Source of the DNA: Prevotella sp.
GTDB lineage: Bacteria > Bacteroidota > Bacteroidia > Bacteroidales > Dysgonomonadaceae
Direction: 5' to 3'
DNA length: 7,912 nucleotides
NCBI GenBank assembly: GCA_031263965.1
Contig: JAISES010000424.1
Coordinates: 1-7,912, forward strand
Positions 1 through 6,387 of the stretch are shown piece by piece. Within the stretch, counting starts at the first letter, position 1; the number at the start of each line of letters is the position of its first letter. A program made the position numbers and the translations under genes. Under the pieces are notes generated by a model. It ran no database searches, was not told the origin of the DNA, and saw only the letters and a list, made by a program, of their open reading frames with translations.

Positions 1-25
1 CAGTCGTTAAAAGTAGCTTGATTTA

Positions 26-143
26 TCTGTTCATTTTCTCTCGTCATTGCGAGCCTGAAAGGCAAAGCAATCCAATAATTCCATTTCCTGGATTGCTTCG
101 CTACACTACGTTTCGCTCGCAATGACGAGAGAAAACGAACAGA
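26..143. repeat. 118-bp palindromic intergenic repeat (GTCATTGCGAGC / GAAGCAATCC type)
   Basis: The outer arms, 26-54 and 115-143, are 29-base reverse complements with one mismatch (a at 32 against the position pairing with it in the right arm). An inner stem pairs 65-74 with 89-98 over 10 bases around a 14-base loop, so the whole unit can fold into one long hairpin with an internal bulge. The core words (gtcattgcgagc, gcaatcc) match, from memory, a palindromic repeat class scattered through intergenic DNA of many bacteria. It starts about 65 bases past the stop of the MBOAT gene, so as RNA it could protect or end the leftward operon transcript. No gene is seen in 1-208 apart from this element. 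Confidence 0.85.
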
Positions 144-208
144 TTTTTTAACATAATCAAACCACTGGCCGGTATTCTTTAAATAAAATAGCAACTTGAA
201 TTATATAA

Positions 209-1768
209 TCAAAACTGGAAGTAGATAAACGGCTGCGGACCACTCGAAGCTGTGGCAAATATTGTCCAGAATACTAATCCGGCCATTGCAGCTTTTACTA
301 TTAGCGGAGTATTGTTAAATCCGGCTTTGATCGAATTTACAAACTTTTCGGGCAGGAAATGCATTATATAGCCTATTGCCAACAGTATAAATACGTTTTT
401 ATATCCTTCAAGTATTGCCAGCCACTCATTCGGGGAAAATGAAAGTTTACCAATGTTAGATATTACATTCCCGGCCGATTCGAAACTATCGGCACGGAAA
501 AATATCCAACAGAATGCTACAAAATGAAATGTAAACAATATGCAGATGATACGGGTAAAACGGTTGTCAGGCACTTTGATAAATTGCTTAAAGAAACGTT
601 CTCCGGCAAGTATGCCCCCGTGTAACCCTCCCCACATAACAAATTTCCACGAGGCGCCATGCCAAAGCCCGCCTATGAGCATAGTAAGGAATAAATTGAT
701 ATACGTTCTTATTTTTCCTTTACGGTTTCCTCCCAGCGATATATATAGATAGTCGCGTAACCATGACGATAAGGATATGTGCCAACGACGCCAGAATTCA
801 GTGATGGACTGAGACTTGTATGGTGTCAGGAAGTTCGGTGGTATATGGAATCCCATCAATAACGAAAGACCGATAGCCATATCCGAATAGCCCGAAAAGT
901 CGCAATATATCTGGAGGGTATAGCCATATACAGCCATCAGGTTCTCAAATGCCGTATAGCTCATAGGGGAGTCGAATACCCGGTCTACAAAGTTGGTGGA
1001 TATATAGTCCGAGATTACGGCTTTTTTGATTAATCCTATCAGTATAAGGAATATGGCAGCGCTTGCATCCTCTTTGCTGAGGTGCAGCTTATTTTTCATC
1101 TGAGGCAGGAAATCCTTTGCCCTGATAATAGGTCCTGCCACCAACTTAGGGAAAAACGTGATATAGAAACAGAAATCCAATAGCGAACCGGCGGGTTTCA
1201 TTTGTTTGCGGTACAAATCGACAGCATAGCTGATGGCTTCGAAGACAAAGAAAGAAATTCCAATGGGTAATATTATATTATGCAAAGCAAAATCACCATG
1301 GAAAAGAGCATTTAGGTTTTGAATAAAGAAATTGGTGTATTTAAAATAGGCCAGCATCAGCAAATTGCCTGCTATAATCAGGACCAACAGGAATTTCTGA
1401 ACCGACCGCTTTTCCGTGTGATACATTTTATTAGCCAGTAAATGCGTGACGACCGCGCAGATGACCAGTAATATGAAATAGTTCAGACTAAAGCGGAAAC
1501 CGAACATACTGATCGCAATAGTATCGCCTCCGGCCAGATAATAGAAGTATAAAGAAAAAGCAATCAGATACCACTTCCTGAAATAATCATGTTTGGCGCT
1601 GAATACGTAAATAGTATAAAATACAAGGAAGAATCCCAAAAAAAAGATACTATTGAAGAGTAACCGGTGTTCGGGATTGAATACGAACATATGTCCGTAT
1701 TCTTGTATCAGGCCGCCGATGTAATCAGGTAAGTATATATTGCTGATTTTATCTAATAATTCTTTCAA
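209..1768 (-). CDS. MBOAT family membrane O-acyltransferase (AlgI/PatA/DltB-like)
   Basis: This is a polytopic inner-membrane protein of 519 residues with roughly 11-12 hydrophobic segments, the normal size for AlgI-like MBOAT proteins. Visible signatures are ILPIGISFFVFEAISY (166-181), PKLVAGPIIR (207-216), YCDFSGYSDMAIG (288-300), the FWRRWHISLSSWLRDY block (325-340) and GGLWHGASW (366-374). H370 in the last motif is the expected catalytic histidine and H330 a second conserved one. The family takes an acyl group, usually acetyl, from a cytoplasmic donor and delivers it to an extracytoplasmic partner or glycan. The preceding SGNH gene overlaps it by four bases (TTGA), indicating translational coupling. 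The start is TTG at 1768; an in-frame stop lies 15 bases upstream with no ATG between. The first ATG is M27 (1690), a possible alternative start that removes no membrane segment. The acyl group and acceptor cannot be read from sequence; the LysM-bearing neighbour suggests peptidoglycan, an exopolysaccharide being the alternative. Confidence 0.93.
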   Translation of the reverse strand: MKELLDKISNIYLPDYIGGLIQEYGHMFVFNPEHRLLFNSIFFLGFFLVFYTIYVFSAKHDYFRKWYLIAFSLYFYYLAGGDTIAISMFGFRFSLNYFILLVICAVVTHLLANKMYHTEKRSVQKFLLVLIIAGNLLMLAYFKYTNFFIQNLNALFHGDFALHNIILPIGISFFVFEAISYAVDLYRKQMKPAGSLLDFCFYITFFPKLVAGPIIRAKDFLPQMKNKLHLSKEDASAAIFLILIGLIKKAVISDYISTNFVDRVFDSPMSYTAFENLMAVYGYTLQIYCDFSGYSDMAIGLSLLMGFHIPPNFLTPYKSQSITEFWRRWHISLSSWLRDYLYISLGGNRKGKIRTYINLFLTMLIGGLWHGASWKFVMWGGLHGGILAGERFFKQFIKVPDNRFTRIICILFTFHFVAFCWIFFRADSFESAGNVISNIGKLSFSPNEWLAILEGYKNVFILLAIGYIMHFLPEKFVNSIKAGFNNTPLIVKAAMAGLVFWTIFATASSGPQPFIYFQF

Positions 1769-3180
1769 TTCTTTGTGTTTTTAAAATAATTGTATGCATC
1801 TATAAAGTCTGATGAAAATAACTGTCCTTGCGCTTCATATCCTTGTGTTGTGTAATGGACATTGTCGCGGGTTATCATTTTCGAGTATTCTCCACGCGGC
1901 CTTATACCGGATTCTCCGCCCATACGTGAGAAAAGATCCCATACCGGCAGGTTAGTCAGTCCCATCAGGGCTACACTGTATGACGCTACATAAGGATTCG
2001 TGCGCCGGCGCGGGAATAGTGATGGCGGCGGTGTCATAACCAAAATTGTAGCTTTGCTATTCAGTTTTTTTATGTTATTTACAAACTCGGCTAATTGGTA
2101 TGTATACTCTGTGTCGGACAGTTTCCCGTAAGATTCATTTGTGCCGAAAGACAAAATAATCAGGTCGGGTTGCAAGAGCGGCAGTTGCTTAAAGAAAAGC
2201 GGATATTTGTTATAGTCCGACATTTTTGCTCCATTTACTCCAATAGTGTGGTATACTATACCCGGTTTGTCGTTTTCGATAACAAATCCGTTGAGGTTAT
2301 ACATTGCATCCTTTTTGTCCGGTAATATTGTGATTCTGTCCAGCAAAGAATCGCCGGTGTATGAAGAACAATATGGTATGGTCGCCAGATCGACAAAATC
2401 AAGTTCTTCTTCTTTTATATTTGTTTTCCGGGTTACGGCTTTCACTGCTTTAGCCTTGCCTTTTCCCGGTATTTTAAGTCTTTGTTTCGGTTTTATGAGA
2501 TTCGATTTCATTCCGTTGGCAGCCTTTATCTGATTTACCGTTACTCCATATTTCCGGCCTATAACAGACAGGCTTTCGCCGCTTTTTACGGTATGATATT
2601 TAACTGCTGTGCCACTCGATATTCCCGATGCGCTCCCTCCGGATACCTCCAAAGCGTCGGCCGTTACCGACATTCTGTAATGGGCTTGTTCATTTGGATA
2701 TATAATTTTTATATGGTTGAACTTATATTCTTCGCGAGTAGATAGTTGCAACATAAAATCCTGAGACGAGGTGTAAAGGGCAATGCCGCTTAATCCCACG
2801 CCGACATCGGCTATCGGAGAAACATTTTTAAGGCTCTCCCAAGGCGCATTGCTGACATATTTGACATAATAGGTTCCATTGGTTCTGACCAAACTGTACG
2901 GGAATGTAAAACCAAATCCTCCGTTTCCGAATTTCCCCTGCAAAGCCATTCTGATGGTGTTTGTAAAAATATCAGCTTGAATATGCGAATCTCCGATGTG
3001 CACAATGTTTATTTTGCCTTTTTTATTTTTTTCCAAACTGTAGAGTTTTTCAAATACCGGTGATAGTAATGACTGATTGGCAAATATACGCCCCCTGCCG
3101 TCTTCTTTACTTTGTGCCGCCAAAGGCATCATCGTTGATAGAAGAAGGCAGATAGACAGTAATTTTTTCAATAACATCAT
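1765..3180 (-). CDS. Secreted SGNH/GDSL hydrolase-like protein with an inserted LysM domain
   Basis: The protein has 471 residues from ATG 3180. This start gives a clean signal peptide (MMLLKKLLSICLLLSTMMPLAAQS) and leaves GGAAAG nine bases upstream; an in-frame TTG at 3186 would add two residues. SGNH block I is HIGDSHIQAD (about 61-70, nucleophile S65), a NGA glycine lies near 317, block III is FGTNE (345-349) and block V is DNVH (D439, H442), so the active site looks complete. A canonical 44-residue LysM domain (195-238, starting YHTVKSGESLSVIG) sits between blocks I and III, flanked by a Ser/Gly-rich linker (about 181-192) and a Lys/Ala-rich linker (about 239-252). LysM binds N-acetylglucosamine polymers, chiefly peptidoglycan. 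HIGDSHIQAD resembles the block in peptidoglycan O-acetylesterases such as Ape1. Role inferred: acyl transfer to, or removal from, cell-wall glycan in the periplasm, partnered with the MBOAT protein. Esterase and transferase cannot be told apart from sequence. Confidence 0.9.
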   Translation of the reverse strand: MMLLKKLLSICLLLSTMMPLAAQSKEDGRGRIFANQSLLSPVFEKLYSLEKNKKGKINIVHIGDSHIQADIFTNTIRMALQGKFGNGGFGFTFPYSLVRTNGTYYVKYVSNAPWESLKNVSPIADVGVGLSGIALYTSSQDFMLQLSTREEYKFNHIKIIYPNEQAHYRMSVTADALEVSGGSASGISSGTAVKYHTVKSGESLSVIGRKYGVTVNQIKAANGMKSNLIKPKQRLKIPGKGKAKAVKAVTRKTNIKEEELDFVDLATIPYCSSYTGDSLLDRITILPDKKDAMYNLNGFVIENDKPGIVYHTIGVNGAKMSDYNKYPLFFKQLPLLQPDLIILSFGTNESYGKLSDTEYTYQLAEFVNNIKKLNSKATILVMTPPPSLFPRRRTNPYVASYSVALMGLTNLPVWDLFSRMGGESGIRPRGEYSKMITRDNVHYTTQGYEAQGQLFSSDFIDAYNYFKNTKN

Positions 3181-3189
3181 CGGCAAAGT

Positions 3190-3195
3190 CTTTCC
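3190..3195 (-). promoter_or_regulatory. Purine-rich ribosome-binding-like site deciding the start at 3180
   Basis: On the minus strand GGAAAG directly follows the TAA stop of the upstream SGNH gene (3198-3196) and lies nine bases before ATG 3180. It is only three bases from the in-frame TTG at 3186, so the ATG is preferred. Bacteroidota depend little on Shine-Dalgarno pairing, which limits the weight of this argument. Confidence 0.35.
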
Positions 3196-4596
3196 TTATT
3201 CTTGTTTAGTTTTATACTTGGCATAGCCCTTGTTTATCTCTCCGTAAATTAGTTTTGCTATTTTTCTCGATCCGGCCATATTGAAATGGGTGTAGTCTTT
3301 ACCGGCCATCTTGTATTCATCCACCCATTTTACCATCGATCCGTTTCCTCCCATCAGATTATACAGGGAAATATAACCGCAACCTGTTTTACGGGCATAG
3401 TTGCGTTGTGCATTTGCTAAAGGTATTACAGCAGGGTCAGTCTGCATTATCTGATCTGTTTTTGATGCTTTATCGGCCGTAGAGATAATTAATATATCAG
3501 CGTTAGGAAAGCATTGACGCAGATTTGCCACTACTATTGTCATGCTTTTTTCATACCAGTTGTAATTAAGCGAGCCGTAACCAAGTACATTTGCTCCGTA
3601 CTGGAGAATGATGAGGTCGTAATTCAATACCCTGTCGAATGCGTTCATTAATGCCGGATTGAGGATAGATAATGGTAGTCCCGAATTTCCCCGCATAGAG
3701 AAGTTATCTACATGAACACCTTTTCCGTCGTCAAAGTTGAAACCATATACCGGTATTGAATCCGTTTTATGGAAATCTACCTGCAAAGACTTAACATCGT
3801 GAGATGTAAGACAGAGTGTGTTTAACAGATTGTTTGGAGTCAGTAATTTGTTAAGTACGGAGTCTTTATTTGCTTTAACAGATACATAAGCGTGCTCGTT
3901 GTGCGAACGGCCGTAAAACAGAACCGGATTGTTTAGATCTGTCGAATATTTCTGTGATTGCGCCTTGTATTTTACCCAATAGGTCTGATTAGGGTCTTTT
4001 GCAAAGAATACTTGTCCATCTATTCCGAACGGACGGGTTGGCTTTTTTACTTTCAGGAATGATTGAACTGTCCAGTTTTTTGAATATTGGTGCGATATGG
4101 AACCTCTGGATAGGGCTGACAGAGAGGATATGGCTACAAAGCCGACTCCACGGCCGCCATAGTTCTCCTGAAACTCGCTGCGAACATCTTGGACAATGAA
4201 GTCTCCATCGTTCATCGAATCTCCGAAATAACCGATGCGCACCGTTCCCGATTTTTCTTTTTCCAACTTATGCAGTTTTGCATAAAAGCGTTCTAAATTT
4301 TGGTATCCGTCACCTTCGATCGATGGATCTATACTTACTTCTTCTGCATGGACCGAATCAGGCGCTGCGACCGGGTTGCTTTCCGCAATATCCATAGTAT
4401 CATTTATGGCATTGATCATCATGCTGTCTACAAGGATATTTTCTGTAACGGTTACCTGCTCGGGAAATAAACGGTTTGGCAATACAGCCTTCAGGGCCAG
4501 AAAGCATGTTGTGGAGACTATAATAAATAGAATAACCTTTCCGAAATACGAATTACCGGGTGCGTTCACAATCTGTAAATTAAAGTAATATTTCAT
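3196..4596 (-). CDS. Membrane-anchored SGNH hydrolase-like protein, first gene of the acylation operon
   Basis: The protein has 466 residues from ATG 4596. A short N-terminal tail is followed by one hydrophobic segment (about 19-38) without a clear cleavage site, then a low-complexity acidic stretch (about 45-98) likely to act as a periplasmic tether. The SGNH domain follows: YFGDSMND (123-130, nucleophile S127), MRGNSG (301-306, block II glycine), YGAN (333-336, oxyanion N336) and DYTH (434-437, D434 and H437). All four diagnostic blocks are present. It is paralogous to the LysM protein downstream: compare LEKEKSGTVRIGYFGDS with LEKNKKGKINIVHIGDS, GGRGVGF with GNGGFGF and TYWVKY with TYYVKY. 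There is no LysM here. By analogy with AlgJ/AlgX/PatB it would act on a glycan at the outer face of the inner membrane, with the acyl group supplied by the MBOAT protein. The stop is 15 bases from the next ATG, supporting cotranscription. Substrate unknown. Confidence 0.85.
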   Translation of the reverse strand: MKYYFNLQIVNAPGNSYFGKVILFIIVSTTCFLALKAVLPNRLFPEQVTVTENILVDSMMINAINDTMDIAESNPVAAPDSVHAEEVSIDPSIEGDGYQNLERFYAKLHKLEKEKSGTVRIGYFGDSMNDGDFIVQDVRSEFQENYGGRGVGFVAISSLSALSRGSISHQYSKNWTVQSFLKVKKPTRPFGIDGQVFFAKDPNQTYWVKYKAQSQKYSTDLNNPVLFYGRSHNEHAYVSVKANKDSVLNKLLTPNNLLNTLCLTSHDVKSLQVDFHKTDSIPVYGFNFDDGKGVHVDNFSMRGNSGLPLSILNPALMNAFDRVLNYDLIILQYGANVLGYGSLNYNWYEKSMTIVVANLRQCFPNADILIISTADKASKTDQIMQTDPAVIPLANAQRNYARKTGCGYISLYNLMGGNGSMVKWVDEYKMAGKDYTHFNMAGSRKIAKLIYGEINKGYAKYKTKQE

Positions 4597-4625
4597 TTTT
4601 GAAATATAATTCTAGCAAAGAAGTG

Positions 4626-4633
4626 CAAAGCTA
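4626..4633 (-). promoter_or_regulatory. Bacteroidota-type -7 promoter element for the leftward operon
   Basis: The minus strand reads TAGCTTTG, a full match to the Bacteroidota -7 consensus TAnnTTTG. Transcription would start near 4620, leaving a leader of about 25 bases before ATG 4596. No good TTTG was found at the -33 distance, so the call rests on the -7 match and position. Confidence 0.5.
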
Positions 4634-4665
4634 GTTACTTTCTCTGTAAATAATATACGTGGAGA

Positions 4666-4760
4666 TAAGAAACTGTTTTAATTTTAGCGAAAAATATTAT
4701 TACAGGATTTAAAAAAAACTTCGTAGCAATTTTTTTCGCTAAAATTAAAACAGTTTCTTA
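4666..4760. repeat. Perfect 29-bp inverted repeat, MITE-like element
   Basis: Arms 4666-4694 and 4732-4760 are exact reverse complements over 29 bases (outer end taagaaactgttttaatttt), separated by a 37-base AT-rich spacer that encodes nothing. Each arm begins with TA at its outer edge, so the element could be bounded by a TA target duplication; no 8-base flanking duplication is present (cgtggaga against gccatttt). It lies between the two predicted divergent transcription starts, so it is probably not in either transcript and is unlikely to be a terminator or attenuator. Size, perfect termini and lack of coding capacity fit a small non-autonomous transposable element. A regulatory palindrome is the alternative, though it is long for an operator. 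Confidence 0.8.
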
Positions 4761-4780
4761 GCCATTTTATTGTAAATTTA
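4753..4780 (+). promoter_or_regulatory. Weak candidate promoter for the GT39-like gene
   Basis: TAAATTTA at 4773-4780 matches seven of eight positions of TAnnTTTG. TTTC at 4753-4756, inside the right arm of the inverted repeat, is 16 bases upstream and could stand in for the -33 element, although that spacing is shorter than usual. Transcription would start near 4786, giving a leader under 20 bases before ATG 4804. Weak aaagg at 4787-4791 is the only ribosome-binding-like sequence. Confidence 0.3.
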
Positions 4781-4803
4781 GCGACTAAAGGCAACTTTAA
4801 TAT

Positions 4804-6345
4804 ATGCTAAAGAATAAAACCACATTATTATATATCTTATTACTTTTTTTCGGATTATGCATACCGTTGATCCTTAATTGCATAAAAGGTAATGCGCTTC
4901 ATTATGATGAGGCATATTCCATTCTTTTGGCAAAAGATTCGTTTTCGGGTATTTGGTCTGTTACAGCAAGGGATGTGCATCCGCCTCTATATTATTTCGG
5001 ACTGAAGGTATTTACTTTCCTGTTTGATTTTTCTCCCGATTCTTATTATCTGTACCGCATCTATTCTATAACAGGATATTGGTTGTGCCTTTTACTTTGC
5101 GTATTCCCTATAAGAAGGCTGTTTGGTAAAAAGGTTTCTTTTTTGGTTATGATTTTATTGATGCTTATTCCGGTATCGGTTTATATTTACGCTAATGTGA
5201 GAATGTATTCATGGGCTATGTTTTTTCTTTTGGGTACTTTCGCTTATGCTTATGATGCATACAAGAACAACTCTTTATCTGCTTGGATAAAACTATCAGT
5301 ATTCATTTTATGTGCGATGTATACACATTATTATGCTCTACTGTGTGGTTTTTGGATATTTATACTCCTGCTTGTATTTTTGCTGATAAAAAAGACAGAC
5401 AAAGCAGAAAAACGAAAATATATAATCAATTATTTAGTCTCGGGATTGGTTGTATCAGTTGCTTATATGCCATGGTTATACAATCTGTTGAATCAGATGA
5501 AAGAGGTTACAGATAATTACTGGATAACAGGGCCGCAGTTGAAAGAAATACTTTTTTCTCTCGAATTTTTCTTTTCTCCGATTGGCTTTACAGATCAGTA
5601 TGGAGCTTTTCTAAAGAATATACCGGTACAACTCCTGTTATGTTCTACTCTTTTGTTAATGGTATATACAATATATCTTGCTGCTAAAAACTATAAAACG
5701 AACAAAGAGAATATAAACACAGGAATAATATGCTTCGTTGCCATAGTATTGCCTCTTATGAGTGTTTTTATTTATACCGCATCGGTGAAGCCCATTTACT
5801 CTGTCCGCTATCTGGCTTGTTATCTGACTCTGTTTATTTTAGGCATGTCTCTATTCATAGCAAGTCTGCCCGAACGAAAAACAAGCAAATATCCGGTCTA
5901 TACTTTGTTTGCTTTATTGATTATTGGTTTTGGTCTGACAGTAAACGCCTTAGCTCAACGAAATGGAAAAGAAAATGCAAAAGCTATTGATCAGGCTGTT
6001 GAAGATTTTGCCAAAGATTGTGATTATGTCTTTTATTCCAATGAAGGTGCAATTTCGGATCTAAACTATCTTTCTGCTTACCATCCCGAATATACATATT
6101 ATCTGGTTACATCGAATGATGCTAAAAAAACGGCGCTTCCGTTTTGGTTTATATCAGGTGATACAGTTCTTTTAAAGCCTTTTACGGAGATACAAAAAAC
6201 GGATAAAATTGCAACAGAGGCGAGGTTTATTTATGTTACTTACCAATTGGATAAAGATGACCCTGTATTGGAAAATTATACCGTCATCGATAGCCTTAAT
6301 GTAATGAATATGTACAAGATGACACCTAAAACAAATAAGGATTGA
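4804..6345 (+). CDS. GT39/PMT-like polytopic membrane glycosyltransferase
   Basis: The protein has 513 residues from ATG 4804. The first membrane segment (about 7-26) is followed by an extracytoplasmic loop with LHYDEAYS (32-39) and ARDVHPPLYY (55-64). This acidic DE pair (D35, E36) and DxHPPLYY are hallmarks of GT-C enzymes of the GT39/ArnT/PMT type. ANVRMYSWAMFF (130-141) and YTHYYALL (173-180) are also typical of this group. About ten hydrophobic segments run to about 383, and a soluble tail of some 130 residues (384-513) should face the periplasm. Such enzymes move a sugar from a polyprenyl-phosphate carrier to protein, lipid or polysaccharide outside the membrane. The gene is divergent from the acylation operon across 207 bases and convergent with the lipoprotein gene, with a 42-base gap that shows no clear terminator hairpin. 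Donor and acceptor cannot be inferred; decoration of the same envelope glycan as the acylation genes is only a suggestion from proximity. Confidence 0.85.
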   Translation: MLKNKTTLLYILLLFFGLCIPLILNCIKGNALHYDEAYSILLAKDSFSGIWSVTARDVHPPLYYFGLKVFTFLFDFSPDSYYLYRIYSITGYWLCLLLCVFPIRRLFGKKVSFLVMILLMLIPVSVYIYANVRMYSWAMFFLLGTFAYAYDAYKNNSLSAWIKLSVFILCAMYTHYYALLCGFWIFILLLVFLLIKKTDKAEKRKYIINYLVSGLVVSVAYMPWLYNLLNQMKEVTDNYWITGPQLKEILFSLEFFFSPIGFTDQYGAFLKNIPVQLLLCSTLLLMVYTIYLAAKNYKTNKENINTGIICFVAIVLPLMSVFIYTASVKPIYSVRYLACYLTLFILGMSLFIASLPERKTSKYPVYTLFALLIIGFGLTVNALAQRNGKENAKAIDQAVEDFAKDCDYVFYSNEGAISDLNYLSAYHPEYTYYLVTSNDAKKTALPFWFISGDTVLLKPFTEIQKTDKIATEARFIYVTYQLDKDDPVLENYTVIDSLNVMNMYKMTPKTNKD

Positions 6346-6387
6346 CATGAGCCAATCCCCGTTCATATGATTAATTATAAATGAGTT

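Noticed and set aside
1..208. A small gene or CRISPR-like repeat at the left edge.
   Set aside because: The repeat is a single palindrome rather than an array with spacers, and no open frame with a credible start or family signature is visible.
540..752. Rightward open frames inside the operon and leftward ones inside the glycosyltransferase gene.
   Set aside because: They lie entirely opposite or within well-supported genes and show no domain, signal peptide or plausible start context; they are frame shadows.
3181..3186. TTG at 3186 as the start of the LysM-SGNH gene.
   Set aside because: It is three bases from the purine-rich site, while ATG 3180 is nine bases away and gives a normal signal peptide without the leading Met-Pro.
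4666..4760. Intrinsic transcription terminator or attenuator.
   Set aside because: It lies upstream of both divergent genes and between their predicted transcription starts, and the stem is AT-rich with no GC-rich hairpin followed by a U tract.
6346..6387. Bidirectional terminator between the convergent genes.
   Set aside because: Only short AT-rich partial palindromes are present (around 6365-6384); no stable stem could be made.
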